DNA of 64,000 nucleotides from Sabethes cyaneus. Lineage: Eukaryota; Arthropoda; Insecta; Diptera; Culicidae. The notes under the pieces are model-generated. The model was not told the origin of the DNA. It ran no database searches and was given only the letters and a program-made list of their open reading frames with translations. Shown here piece by piece: positions 1 to 11,081 of the stretch. Position numbers and translations under genes: made by a program. Each line of letters begins with the position of its first letter. Position 1 is the stretch's first letter. The stretch covers positions 76,268,121-76,332,120 of the forward strand of contig NC_071353.1 of NCBI RefSeq assembly GCF_943734655.1, given 5' to 3'.

Positions 1-870
1 GCTTCTGATCGATACTCATGGATCCCTTCTCTCGATCGCGTTGTATGGACGGACCAAGAAAACATTTTACTTCATGTAGATCCCGCATCTCAAACTCGGC
101 AGAAAGCTGTCGCTTAAGCCAAACTATTGACTTGTTCGAATTTCCAGTGATGAGGATGTCGTCAACATAAATCAGAATGTACATCACTATGCCATTCGTC
201 GTCGACCAAGTGTACAAACAAAAATCATGTTCACTTCTTCTAAACTCCAGACGAGTCATAAATTCATGAAACCGTTCATTCCACTTCCGCGATGCCTGTT
301 TTAGACCGTAGATCGCCTTATTCAGTCGACAAACAAGCGATCTACCCCGTTCAAACCCAGACGGCTGCCGCATAAACACTTCCTCATCCAAAACTCCGTT
401 TAAAAACGCACACTTTACATCCATTTGGTGGATGTCCCAGTCTTCCTGATTAGCAAGAGATAACAAAATTCGCAAAGTGGTCATTTTTACTACCGGCGAG
501 TAAGTATCCGAATAATCAAATCCTTCACGCTGTGAAAAACCACGGGCCACGAGCCTGGCTTTGTAGCGTTCGATTTCACCTTCACTATTTCTTTTAACTT
601 TAAACACCCATTTGTTGTCAACCACTCTCCTTCCTTCAGGTAACTCTACTAAGCTCCAGGTTTTATTTTTCTCCAGGGATTCAAGTTCGTTTTCTATTGC
701 TTTCTTCCACATTGACCAATCACTACGCTTTTTCAGTAACCCAACATCTGACGGTATATTTTCTACAAACTCTTCAGCACTGAGAGCAAACGCCGTCATA
801 TCGTAATCACGATGCCACGCTGGCGGAACCACTTATCTTCGGCTTCTCCGAATACCTCTCTCTTGGTATG
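1..870 (-). pseudogene. pol: copia pol fragment (RT region), copy A
   Basis: This is the amino-terminal half of a Ty1/copia reverse transcriptase domain, read on the minus strand and identical to 16739-17608. The protein runs from the linker with the VVPPAW and WSMWKKAI segments, through the VKMTTLRILLSLANQ and DVKCAFLNG segments, to the YVDDI active site near 150-165. It is cut by the window start, and its upstream end is the insertion point of a gypsy LTR at 871. Integrase and gag are not present in this copy; in the other copy they lie beyond 44 kb. Confidence 0.9.
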
Positions 871-1080
871 CGTTATGTTGGCGTATCGTGACAACGTGGC
901 ATATCACGCCAGATGTTTGCACCAATAAAGGTGCAGGTAGGATAATTTAGCTATGTAAGCATATTTAGCAATAAAACCGCTTGCGCGTGAGGTGCTAATC
1001 CTCTTTCATCGCGCAGCAGTCTAGGTGTACATTGTGTTGTAAGTTTTTAAAAAGAATACCGAATCACTTTGGTAGTTTTG
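871..1080 (+). repeat. LTR of errantivirus-like gypsy element, copy A
   Basis: This 210-bp LTR is identical in position to the 5' LTR at 17609-17818 and matches the 3' LTR at 43884-44093. It is followed at once by the tRNA-Ser-type primer site. It interrupts the copia pol fragment, with TATG as the left target duplication at 867-870. Confidence 0.9.
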
Positions 1081-1098
1081 TGGCGCAGCCGGTAGGAT
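1081..1098 (+). promoter_or_regulatory. Primer binding site, tRNA-Ser type (copy A)
   Basis: TGGCGCAGCCGGTAGG directly follows the LTR. It resembles the tRNA-Ser primer site used by 17.6/297/ZAM-type gypsy elements. Confidence 0.7.
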
Positions 1099-1112
1099 TT
1101 GCGGAAAATCCA

Positions 1113-1323
1113 CCCAAGTAACCAGTAAGCACTTAACACTAGTCCTTGGACAACATTATATAAGCATACAGAACTATGATTAAAAGCATATTTTTCTTTA
1201 TATACTTCTGTAGAACTCACATAATGCTAAAAAGGCGAAATAGCGGGTTATTAAAATGCTACACCGCAAGCATCAAATAAACATTATCAGTGTTTGTTTG
1301 AGGCTTAATCGAAATGTCATTTT
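1113..1323. mobile_element. Left end of TIR element 1 (CCCAAGTAACCA), copy A
   Basis: The left terminus starts with CCCAAGTAACCA and is the duplicate of 17851-18061. The right terminus is absent from copy A because the duplication ends first. It is interrupted at 1324 by TIR element 2. Confidence 0.6.
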
Positions 1324-1527
1324 GGTGCTTATTACCGATCTCACTTCACGGTGAAATCAACGTGAAGTGAATTCGGCCCTATTCCGAAAGTCACGCAAGT
1401 GAGATGAAAAGTGATAAGACACACCTCCCGTGAAATCAGGGTTATTCCCAATGTCATGCGACCTGCGTGGAATCGAAAAAAATGACATTTCGCGTGAAAA
1501 CATTCCACTTGGTTTGTAGATGGTGAA

Positions 1528-1788
1528 ATGATTCCACGAAAAGAGGTAAGTTTTGTTTATCAATTTTTTATCGATTTATTAGTCAGCGGAGGGCTGGTTT
1601 TAGTATTTATAATATGGCAAAAGCTAATTGCAACTAATATTCTATTGCAGGACCGTTATGGACTAATGAACTATGATCAAAACAGTCAATACGACGGGAC
1701 GTTTTCAGTCAGCGAAAAATCTGAGCCGATCGCTGCCAGGTGTCCAGTACAGAATCGTCACGGTCCGGGTAATTTTAGTGCAAATTAA
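1528..1788 (+). CDS. Unrecognised small ORF with likely intron, copy A
   Basis: This is an 86-codon frame inside TIR element 2. It contains a plausible intron: a GTAAGT donor about 18 nt after the ATG (near 1547), and a pyrimidine-rich TCTATTGCAG acceptor ending at 1650. If spliced, a short exon (MIPRKE) joins a second exon starting DRYGLM. I recognise no family. It may be a captured host-gene fragment or the remains of the element's own gene. Copy B at 18266-18526 is the same. Confidence 0.3.
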   Translation: MIPRKEVSFVYQFFIDLLVSGGLVLVFIIWQKLIATNILLQDRYGLMNYDQNSQYDGTFSVSEKSEPIAARCPVQNRHGPGNFSAN

Positions 1789-1817
1789 TTCCAACTAGCA
1801 GCACCAATCCGTTCAGA

Positions 1818-2321
1818 GTGATAGGTATGTTAAACGACACGACATGCCAGCAGCGGTATAGCGGCAAGGAAGTTTACACCACGTTGTTCAGCATATCAGG
1901 TTTACGTGTCGCTTGTCGAAAATGGACCGGAACTATACACCGTGCAACTCAAGCAGCAGAAGAATCTCTCAATGAGATAATCCATGCATTAGTGCGAATT
2001 TCGCAGAAACATTTTCCCCCCAAACCAACTTTGGAAACAGCTTACGCCGCCTGTTTTCAGAAGGCCAAACCTCCCTCTAATCCGTCGTTCTTTTGCCAGC
2101 TACAGGACACACTGGACTTTAGCGCTCATTTCACCGGCAATGGTGCTGTCAGTAACGACAGTGACGAGGACGATCAATTCCTGGACAGCAACGGTGACAT
2201 CAGTGAAGTAGGAACTGTAAGATCACGATCTACATCGAGGCAGAATAACCATGACGTCGACGTCGATATTCAATTCCTGCCTATGTTGTGCGTGCCGATG
2301 GCTGAGAGCAACGATTGTTAG
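1818..2321 (+). CDS. Unrecognised 167-aa ORF in TIR element 2, copy A
   Basis: This 167-codon frame has no recognised domain. The amino-terminal half looks like an ordinary globular protein (segments such as LNEIIHALVRISQKHFPPKP). Near residues 110-140 there is an acidic, serine-rich stretch (NDSDEDDQF) followed by an Arg/Ser cluster. Copy B (18556-19059) differs at two residues in this region: Ala to Thr near residue 103 and Asp to Glu near residue 114. It could be an exon of a gene carried by the transposon, since a likely intron lies just upstream. No transposase signature is seen. Confidence 0.3.
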   Translation: MIGMLNDTTCQQRYSGKEVYTTLFSISGLRVACRKWTGTIHRATQAAEESLNEIIHALVRISQKHFPPKPTLETAYAACFQKAKPPSNPSFFCQLQDTLDFSAHFTGNGAVSNDSDEDDQFLDSNGDISEVGTVRSRSTSRQNNHDVDVDIQFLPMLCVPMAESNDC

Positions 2322-2970
2322 GAAGGACTACCGCAACGAATATGAAAAGAAAGATGCTCATAGTGATCGTCCAAATGCAAGTGACTGTCATTTGTCAGCT
2401 GGAAGTTTCTCAAATCAGTTTTCAGAGTTTTTCTGGAAAAGTAAAGAGCCGGCCACCTAACTGAGGCGAAAGAATCACGCTGCTGTTTGGGATAGAACTC
2501 AAACAGAGCTTAATAGTTTGTATTACTTTCCGTAGACGAACAACTATGACTGTCTTTGGAAAGCCTTACTGGAGTAGCAAGCTAAGGTATTCTAAGGTAG
2601 CTAAGGTATGGGACGATTCAATAATGACGTCCACCAAATTTCTGCTTTTTTAGACCCACCCTCTGTCCGATTGTGTCACAAAACTCAACCTCCCCCCCCC
2701 CCCTTTGGACGTCACACAAACCCAAAATAAATAAGAAAAGCGTGTTGAAAACAAAAACCGGTTTATAAAAATAGCTTAACCTTTTAAGAGTTAGACTATG
2801 ATTAAAAAAACATCTATTTATATAAAAGGCTTATGTCTGTCGCCAAAACGAGGGGCGCGATATGTATTTTCGTGGTAATAATCGCCCACATTAAGCAAAG
2901 ACTCAAACCAATCATACCAAATTACATTCAAGACTACCATACCAATTACATTACCAATTACATACCAGAC

Positions 2971-3976
2971 TGGTCGATTAGACTACTCGATTTGATTGCT
3001 CGACTGGACTGCTCAACTGAACTACTCGACTGAACTGTTCGATTCGACTTCTCGACTCAACTGCTTGATTGGACATATCGACTTGACTGAACAGCTCGAT
3101 TTAACTACTCGAGTGGACTACTGCTCGATTCAACTGCTTGATTCCACTGCTCGACTGGACTACTCGACTCAACTGCTCGAATGAACTGCCTGACGCAACT
3201 TCTCGATTGGACTATTCGAATAAGCTGCTCGACTCAACTGCTCAACCTGATTGCTAGATTCAACTGCTCGACTAGACTACTCGATTTGATTGCTCGACTC
3301 AACTGACAGCTTGATTCTATAGCTAGACTGCTCGACTTAGCCACTCAACTCGACTGCTTGACTCAACTGCTTGACTTAACTGTTTGATTCGACAGCTCGA
3401 CTTGACTGCTCGATTCAACTGCTTGACTGGAATACTCAACTGAACTGCTCGACTTAACTGCTCGACTAGACTACTCGATTCAACTGCTCGACGAGACTAC
3501 TCGATTCAACTGATCGACGGGACTACTCGACTTAACTGCTCGATTAAACTACTTGACTGGACTGCTCGATTAAACTGCTCGGGTAAACTGGCCATCTCGA
3601 TTGCTCGACTCAACTGCTCGGCTGAACAGCGTGACTGAACAGCTTGATTTGACTGCTCGACTCAACTGCTTGACTTCTGTTTGATTCGACAGCTCGTCTT
3701 AACTGCTCGATTCAACTGCTCGATTCAAATGTTCGATACTACTGCTCGACTGGTCTACTCAACTCAACTGCTCGCCTGGACTACTCGACTCAACTGCTCG
3801 ACTGGACTACTCGACTCGACTGCTCGACTAGACTACTAGACTCGACTGCTCGAATGAACTATTCGACTCGACTGCTCGATTCGACTGCTCGAATGAACTG
3901 CTCGGCTCGACTACTCGAATGAACTACTCGACTCAACTGCTCGAAAAACTGCTCGACTCAACTGTTAGACTTAACC
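2971..3976. repeat. 13-bp minisatellite (CTGCTCGACTCAA-type), copy A
   Basis: About 78 degenerate tandem copies of a 13-bp unit, consensus near RACTGCTCGACTM, cover 1 kb. The unit is rich in TCGA. Variation between units is point-like with few indels. Short ORFs across it are by-products of the 13-bp periodicity. Confidence 0.9.
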
Positions 3977-4754
3977 GCTTTATATTTATATTTTCCGGAT
4001 CGTAAGATTCGGGCTCAACTAGTAGAAAATAACAGTCGAGTATTTTCTCGAAAAACATAAATTTAAATTTCGAGATTTTTCCGGATAAACTGATCTTAGA
4101 GTTATCTTTTTAACGAAATTATAAAAAGATTCCACGTTTTTTTGTTAACTTTCTTTACCCGGCGAGTAGACTTTTGCTGCTGTTTTACAGATTTTTTTTA
4201 TCGAATTGCTGACTTGCTTGTATGTAATTTTGTAATTGTGCCTGACTGTCAAGCGCCGTCAGTTGGAACAATTACTAGTTTCAATAGAAAGATTCTGTTC
4301 AACCAATCAAACAAGTCGCTTCTTGAGTGAAGCAAAGGTAGGAGAGAATCAGTTTCATTTATTTGTTTCGATGATGTCTGAAGATAATGAGTAATAAATG
4401 ACCGAGAAACAAATTTTTGCAACCTTTTGATGAAAATAAAATTTTCTTCGGCGGATGTCACATTTGCCTAGACCCCCTCCCCCCCTTTGTCACAACCTGT
4501 CACAAAATTGCCACCCCCCTCCCCCCATAAGCAATGGACGTCATTATTGAATGGTCCCAAATAGGTACGTTGTTACATAACCGATTTTGCACACTACACA
4601 CGAAATTGGTGATCAATGAACAATGAATTCAGATCGAACTTGACGCTGGAATATGAAAGGCAGAAACACGATTGAAGTTGTAAACAACTATTGAAAAATG
4701 TGATCTACTAATAGAATAAATTTCAAATTATGTTATATTTCTTATTGTATTTGG
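3977..4754. other. AT-rich unassigned part of TIR element 2, copy A
   Basis: No gene is supported here. It holds poly-C runs near 4480-4525 and short frames of about 60-70 codons on both strands that I regard as chance. It is the duplicate of 20712-21489. Confidence 0.5.
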
Positions 4755-4769
4755 AGTGTGTGTGCGTGC

Positions 4770-4840
<71 letters not shown>

Positions 4841-4846
4841 TGTGTT
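4755..4846. repeat. GT microsatellite at LINE 3' end, copy A
   Basis: This (GT)n tract abuts the oligo-T of the minus-strand LINE, so in LINE sense it reads poly-A followed by (CA)n. Its length differs from copy B (21490-21577). Confidence 0.9.
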
Positions 4847-4847
4847 G

Positions 4848-7810
4848 TTTTTTTTATTTAGCGAGTAGGGAAATCTGCTATCAGACACCTGAGAAGACAA
4901 CTCAGGGAGTGGGGTTTGGTATCCCGACCCCCCTACTGGGACGTGAGGATCCAGACCCACTAAAACCCTACTCGAGTCTCCAGCCTCAATCCCCTCTGGC
5001 ACCAACTTATCGGTATTACTTCAGGGAGGGGCTATTGTGGTTAGGTTGTTTATTCGCCGTTGATCGGCTTTCCAGCGGTTTCGTAGCTCAAGTACGATCT
5101 GGGTAGCAGCCGCATTGACCGCTCCCCAGACGTCCGAGCTAGAACACATCTTTTGGACTAAGTTATCCGGAGTAGTGTCCTGCCCGCTCACTGCCATCAT
5201 GTTGCTTCTCACGCCCGCGAAACGAGGGCATATGAAGAAAGCATGTTCTGCGGTTTCCACAACGTCCACGCATTCGGGACACGCGGGGGACTCCGCCTGC
5301 CCAAACTTGTGCAGATACTGTCTAAAACAACCATGCCCTGACAGAATTTGTGTCAGGTGAAAGTTGACTTCGCCGTGGCGCCTGTTGACCCACCCGGATA
5401 GTTCCGGGATAAGTCGATGTGTCCACCGGCCTTTTGTGGAATTAGACCATGCCCGCTGCCATGTTATCATCGAGGCCGATCTTGTGGTGCTCCGTATGCA
5501 TCTAGTTCCACGTTGGTTGAAGTACTCTACTTTCTCGTTGATAATGATGCCAATAGGCATCATACCCGCTAAGACGCAGATTGCGTCATGTGAAACTATG
5601 CGATACGCACTCGCCACTCTTAAGCACATGAGACGATAGGTGCTGTCCAGCTTGGCTAGATAGCTTTTGGTACCTAACACCGATGACCACACCGGCCCGC
5701 CATACCTGAGTATGAACTGGACCACGTTGGCTCATAGCCTTCGCTTGCTGCCGTATACCGCAGAGCTATTGACATCATACGAGACAATGCCGAAATAGCT
5801 GTGGAAGCCTTCTTGCAGGCATAGTCGACGTGGCTCCCGAACTTGAGCTTGTCGTCGATCATTACTCCAAGGAGTTTTAAGGACCGCGTTGACGAAAGAG
5901 TGCAGTCCCCGACGCTGATATTTGCTTGCTGCACCAACTTGCGGTTGTTTACTACGATAACCTCCGTTTTATGATGCGCTAGGTCCAGTTTCCTGGATCG
6001 CATCCAATCTTCAACAATGCTTATAGAGTGGGCAGCCGTCAACTCAACCTCTCTGATAGATTCACCGTAGACTTCCAAGGTGATATCGTCCGCAAAGCCG
6101 ACAATCACCACCCCTACCGGGAACTTTAGCTTCAACACCTCGTCATACATGACGTTCCACAACACCGGGCCCAGTATGGAACCTTGCGGAACCCCTGCGG
6201 TGATTGGAACGCATTTCTGACCCTCCTCCGTGTTGTAGCATAGCACACGATTCTGGAAATAATTTTCCAGGATCCTGTATAGCGACACCGGCACCTAGAC
6301 GTTCCGAAGCGAGTTGGCTATGGAGTCCCAGCTAGCGCTATTAAACGCATTTCTCACGTCGAGCGTAACAACTGCGCAATAACGAATACCTGTCCTCTTG
6401 GGCTGGATTGCCACCTCGGCTGTCTTAGTGACAGACAAGATGGCATCCACCGTAGATATGCCTTTTCGGAAGCCGAATTGGTTCCTTGACAGACCGTTTG
6501 TACCCTCCGTGTACTGTACGAGTCTGTTAAGGATAACCCTCTCCAGTACCTTGCCGGCAGTATCGAGCAGACAGATCGGCCTATATGACGAGGGGACACC
6601 CGGAGGTTTTCCCGGCTTCGGCAATAGGACCAGGTTCTGTCGCTTCCATCTGTCCGGGAAGTGGCCATCTTCCAGGCATCTACTCATTACTGCCCCGAAT
6701 AATTCGGGAGCCTCTAGAATAGCCGCTTTAAAGGCCATATTCGGGATACCGTCTGGCCCCGGTACCTTGCTCACCTTTAGGGATTTGGCGATCTCGATGA
6801 GCTCCTCGTTCGTAACCGTCACTTCCTCCCCGACCTCCAAACCGCCGTCGCCGATGTTACTTTGGATGTTCGGCTGGGAGGCCGACCATCCTACGCTATG
6901 GTCTGAGATACTGGAACGTCGGCCGTGGGACGATTCAGCGGCCTGGGGCCAGGGCCTTGGCTCGTGGCGCGGAAAGAGGCCCTCGATGATCCGCTCCAGC
7001 ATCTCTGGCGATTGCTCTGTGGGCGCCATCACGCCCTTGGTCTTTGCCATTACGACCTTGTAGGCATCACCCCACGGATTCACATTGGCACTAGCACATA
7101 ACCTTTCAAAGCAGGCTCGTTTACTAGCTTTTATCCCACTCTTAAGCGCTGCGCGTGCAGCAACAAGTGCTACTCGACATTCAACCCTGCCTTCGCCCGA
7201 ACGAGCTCTTTGCATAATTCTCCTCGCACGAAAGCACGCTCCGCGGAGTTCCGCAATTTCAACTGTCCACCAGTAAGTCGGTGACCAGCCATACCTAGGT
7301 CGATCTTTCCTAGACATGGTAACATCACACGATCGCGACAGTACCTCAACCAAATGATCAGCATTCGGATCGGGCATACCGCGATCACCGCACTCTCTTC
7401 GGATCGCTTCCACAAATACTTCGGGATCGAAGTATGATGTCTTCCATCCACGGGTGGTTGGAGTGTTGGCTCTACTCGCCACCTACCGCCTCGTTATCTG
7501 ACCGACACTATAGCGGACCGCCTGATGGTCACTGTGAGTGTAGCCATTGTCTACCCGCCAGTCTCCTATCAGACCAGGACTGCCGAATGTCATGTCGATG
7601 ATAGACTCCGCACCGTTCCTACTGAAGGTACTTGTGGTGCCGACGTTGACCAAATCTACGTTGAGCTTTGCCAGAGCCTCAAGCAGAATCCGACCCCTAT
7701 GGTTCGTGCGACGACTTCCCCACTCTACCGCCCAAGCGTTAAAATCTCCCGCCACAACCACCGGAAACTGCTTGGTGTAACAGCTGCTGAGCCGTGCTGC
7801 AGTGGTTCAG
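4848..7810 (-). pseudogene. R1-like LINE ORF2 (endonuclease-RT), broken, copy A
   Basis: This is the minus-strand equivalent of the intact ORF2 at 27804-30884. Endonuclease (GDFNAW near 7750), reverse transcriptase (GFADDITLE near 6085) and the carboxy-terminal cysteine motif (CPEC...H...C near 5270) are all recognisable. Compared with the intact copy, about 272 bp are missing near 7774, removing roughly residues 23-113 of the endonuclease. Two Gln codons have become stops (near 7482 and 6295), and a one-base deletion near 5760 shifts the frame. It cannot make a working protein. All these lesions are shared with copy B, so they predate the duplication. Confidence 0.93.
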
Positions 7811-8452
7811 GTTGAGTTGTGTCACTTGCACTATGATCGTGGCTTGGTCGCCGGCACACCAGCCGGGCACCTTGGACCCCCCGTTACGTGCTTTGCGTCC
7901 CTTTTACCGGTACAGATCAAGCACTGGGGAGGCTCCGCGCAGTCCCTTGCTTTATGGCCAGCACTGCCACATCTCCTGCACGATTGGCTCCTATCTGGCC
8001 CTTTGCAGTTCCAGGCCTTATGCCCGTCCTCGAAGCATCGGAAGTAAGCCTCCGATTGCTTCAGCACGCTTAGTGGGCATACCGACCACCCCACTTTCAG
8101 CCTAGCAGCTTTCAGGGCTTCGTTTCCGTCCGCCAGCGGAAGTCGTAAGGTGGCTACCTGGGTTCCGACAGGACCCTTACGCAGGCGAACCGCCTCGGTT
8201 GCCACCACCACTCCACTTTGCTCTTTGAGGGCCTGTACGACCTCACACACATCGGTGTTCTCATCCAGGTTTTTATCCCTCCCCGAACACTCCTTCCGCT
8301 ATCGACTTGTATGCGGAACTCTTCTTGGAGGCGTCCTTCTTCAACTCAAGGATCATTTCGCCCGTGCGTGAGCGGCGGATGCTCCGCATGTCCGCGCCCA
8401 GGTCCTTGAGTAGGGCATCTCCTCTCATGGCCTTCAGAACCTCCAAGTATTT
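7811..8452 (-). pseudogene. R1-like LINE ORF1 fragment (zinc-knuckle gag-like), copy A
   Basis: This is the carboxy-terminal half of the LINE nucleocapsid-like ORF1. It contains three zinc-knuckle-type motifs (CFEDGHKAWNC equivalent, CRRCGSAGHKARDC and CLIC). A deletion of about 40 bp near 8260 shifts the frame compared with the full-length copy at 30884-32302. It is cut at 8452 by the duplication joint. The first Cys of the first knuckle is replaced by Tyr or shifted (YFRCF instead of CFRCF). Confidence 0.85.
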
Positions 8453-8870
8453 ATGAGCTATGAGTATGAGCTCTTCCAGCACACCTCCTGCAGCGCTACG
8501 ACGTCCAACTTGCGGCTCTTCAATACGTCGGAGAGCACTCGAGTGCTCCCTTGGAAGTTGAGAGATCGGCAGTTCCACGTCCCGAGTTTCCAATCCATAG
8601 TCCTTTTTCGTCGCGTGGGTCTATTCCGATTGTTCCAGTAAGAATATATTTGTTCTTCGTTCCGTGCTTTAGCATTTTTCGTGGTGACGGCTTGCAAAGC
8701 CTGCTACACCAACCCCCTGTTTCGCCGGAGGGCCAACGAAGCTCGAAAGAACCCTCCTTTCCTGTCAGCATACGACCTTGGCTTCCACCGGGGTTGGTTA
8801 CCCGATCTCCACCACAGTTGATCGTATCCGGCTGGTACCACGAGGAGTTAGGAATAGGAGTTGCTGAATA
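8453..8870 (-). pseudogene. RTE-like LINE 5' fragment (start of endonuclease)
   Basis: The minus-strand frame includes LGTWNCRSL and LDVVALQEVCW, the first two conserved blocks of an APE-type LINE endonuclease in the RTE style. It begins near 8600 and ends at 8458 with a stop created at the joint with R1-like sequence. The stretch 8700-8870 is probably its 5' leader. Only about 45 residues of the endonuclease remain. Confidence 0.65.
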
Positions 8871-10820
8871 AGAGGCTATGAACCACTGTAGGGTCTATTT
8901 TATGCCTACACGTGCACAAGGCACCGACGGTACGCATTATTCAGCCGTTTACCAGCCGCTGAATTATCTAATGTTACTATTGATAGTTTTGGTGGTCTTG
9001 TTTTTGATTAATGTTTTATGAGTCTAAAATTTCTCGAGATTGATTAGTTTTTGAGTTACGCAAAAATTTCTGTTTTATTTGTATGAGAGTCCTTATCCCC
9101 CTACCACAGGGGTGAGGGGTCTCAAGCCATCATTAAAAAAATTCCTGCCTACAAAATCCCCCACGCGCCAAATTTGGTTCCATTTGCTTGATTAGTTCTC
9201 GAGTTATGAGGAAATTTGTATTTCATTTGTATGGGAGCCCCCCCTCCTAAAAGTGTAAGGGGTCCTAATTCATCATAGAAAAAATTCATGCCTCCAAAAA
9301 CAATCACATGTCAAATATGGTTCCATTTGATTAATAAGTTCTCGTGTTATAAGGAAATTTGTATTTCATTTGTATGGGAGCCCCCCCTCCTAAAAATGTA
9401 AGGGGTCCTAATTCATCATAGAAAAAATTCATGCCTCCAAAAACAACCACGTGCCAAATATGGTTCCATTTGATTAATTAGTTCTCGAGTTATGAGGAAA
9501 TTTGTATTTCATTTGTATAGGAGCCCCCCCTCCTAAAGTGGAGAGAGGAGTCATTCCCCTCCTATAGACGGGAGGGATCTCAATTCACCATAAAAAACAA
9601 CTTGCCTACAGAAACACCCACATGCTAAAAGTGGGTCCATTCCCTTGATTAGTTCTGGAGTTATGAGGAAATTTATTTTGCTTTTGTATGGGAGCCCCCA
9701 GTATAATCAATATATATAGAATGCCAGTGTCGCTGCAGTGCGTGTGGTAAACATCACACATGTTTAGATAATGTATTTACGTTATATATGCATATGTGTG
9801 TGTGCCTGAGATTCATCAAAAGAGGAATCTCATTGTCAAACTTTGACAACCAGTTTAAAATTTCAAATATGGCTGCCAAGTAATATGATTGAAAACTTCG
9901 CTTGCTTCAAATTTTTGAAAAAAATCGGTGCAAAAGGACGCAGTTGTAGGATTCAATTCAAGAAAAAGAACGTTTGAAAACATTTCACTGGCATGAAAAC
10001 ACAGCGATGAGCGCACTGATGACAGCACCAACCAGCGCACAGATAAAGAACAGATAAATAACAATGAGCAACTTTGACAATGAAGTTCCCGATTCACAGA
10101 CTTGATACAGATTGTTAGCATCATGTTTACCACAATGAGGCCTGTAGAAAAACAGCGACACTGGCATTCTATATATTGATTCTACTGAGCCCCCCCTCCT
10201 AAAAAGGTAAGGGGTCCTAATTCATCATAGAAAAAATTCCTGCCTCCTAAAACACCCACATGCCAAATATGGTTCCATTTGATTAATTTGTTCTCGATTT
10301 ATGAGGAAATTTGTATTTCATTTGTATAGGAGCCCCCCTCCTAAAGTGGGGGAGATGTTTCAATTCACCATAGAAAAAACTCTTGTCTTTAAAAACACCC
10401 ACATGTCAAATTTGGTTCTATTTGCTTGATTAGTTCTCGAGTTATGAGGAAATTTATATTTCATTTGTATGGAAGCCCCCCCTCTTAAAAGGAAGAGAGG
10501 TCATTATTCCCCTCCTAAAGAGGGGAGGGGTCTCAATTCACCATAGAAATTGGCTACAAAAACACCCACATGCCAGATTTGGTTCCATTTGCTTGATTAG
10601 TTCTGGAGTTATGCGGAAATTTGTGTTTCATTTGTATGGAAGCCCCCCCCCTTCTTAGTGGGGGGAGGGGTCTCTAACCATTATAAGAACCTTCCCTGTC
10701 CCCAAAAACACCTATATGCAAATTTTCACTCCGATCGGTTCAGTAGTTTTCAATTCTATAAGGAACATACGGACAGACAGACAGACAGACAGAAATCCTT
10801 TTTTATAGGTATAGATTAAA
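8871..10820 (+). repeat. Tandem ~150-bp repeats ending in a LINE-type (GACA)n tail
   Basis: Six to seven units carry the block TTCTCGAGTTATGAGGAAAT, then TTTGTATTTCATTTGTATGG, then GAGCCCCCCCTCC. They start near 9196, 9337, 9478, 9650, 10285, 10436 and 10596. The array ends with CCGATCGGTTCAGTAG, a (GACA)n run at 10770-10792 and a TATAGGTATAGAT end. This looks like the 3' region of a plus-strand non-LTR element. No coding sequence is seen. A MITE interrupts it at 9699-10187. Confidence 0.65.
9699..10187. mobile_element. 489-bp MITE with ~35-bp TIRs (CAGTA...AATCAATATATA)
   Basis: The two ends are inverted repeats sharing CAGTA, AATCAATATATA and AGAATGCCAGTGTCGCTG, with a few mismatches. The element sits inside one repeat unit of the array; AGCCCC flanks both sides, giving a target duplication of about 6-8 bp. 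The CAGT start suggests hAT type. It has no transposase. Confidence 0.85.
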
Positions 10821-10960
10821 ATGAGGCGTGATCATACTTGCAGTGTCACTTTGGATAACGGTCAGGCTTGGTAGTTTCTCACCCAACATATGCGTGCATA
10901 TGTAGATTGGCAGAAAGCGTTCTGCCAGGGTGTGGACTGATAAATTATAATTACAATTAC

Positions 10961-11074
10961 AATTTGCAAATCTTTATAAATAATTTTCAAAGCGGGGTCT
11001 CGAGTTCGTTGATATTGTCGCCTACGTACATTTTTCAGTCTAATAAGCAATTGAATATTGTCATCAACAATTGA
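10961..11074 (-). pseudogene. Jockey-like RT linker fragment
   Basis: A short minus-strand frame reads LIRLKNVRRRQYQRTRDP and continues KIIYKDLQ. This resembles the basic segment between endonuclease and RT in Jockey-type LINEs. Only about 38 residues are seen, beside a simple AATTATAATTAC stretch. The family call is from recall of the motif only. Confidence 0.45.
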
Positions 11075-11081
11075 AGTACCG

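Larger units (their letters stand above)
1324..4754. mobile_element. Left part of TIR element 2 (GGTGCTTATTACC), copy A
   Basis: This is the duplicate of 18062-21489. It starts with the 34-bp terminal repeat and carries two small plus-strand reading frames, the 13-bp minisatellite and AT-rich sequence before the GT tract. The right terminus is not present in copy A. Confidence 0.7.
1..8452. repeat. Near-identical duplicate of 16739-25182 (copy A)
   Basis: Every base from position 1 to about 8452 reappears in direct orientation at 16739-25182. The offset is 16738 at the start and 16730 at the end; it drifts only at a poly-C run, the GT tract and one single-base deletion. I noticed fewer than about ten substitutions over 8.4 kb, for example near 2124, 2158, 3627, 5180 and 5488. 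The copies share the copia fragment, the gypsy LTR, two TIR elements, the minisatellite and the R1-like LINE, including all of that LINE's disabling mutations. Similarity stops abruptly at 8452/8453. Copy A is cut by the window start, so its left limit is unseen. Confidence 0.95.

Noticed and set aside
1357..1563. 68-codon minus-strand frame at the TIR (also 18095-18301)
   Set aside because: It runs across the terminal repeat and has no recognisable features.
2971..3976. Regularly repeated short motif that could suggest a CRISPR array
   Set aside because: The unit is a contiguous degenerate 13-bp minisatellite with no unique spacers, in a eukaryotic transposon setting.
4756..5106. Cys-Val and Thr-His repeat ORFs over GT tracts (also 13025-13414, 21458-21837, 49555-50044)
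   Set aside because: They are translations of simple GT/CA repeats read into neighbouring LINE sequence in an antisense frame.
6398..7063. Plus-strand 221-codon frame, also at 23128 and 29179
   Set aside because: It is the antisense shadow of the conserved RT frame of the R1-like LINE and keeps its length only because the opposite strand is coding.
8273..8593. 106-codon minus-strand frame across 8452/8453
   Set aside because: It is a chimera of RTE-like sequence in a wrong frame and R1-like ORF1, created by the duplication joint.
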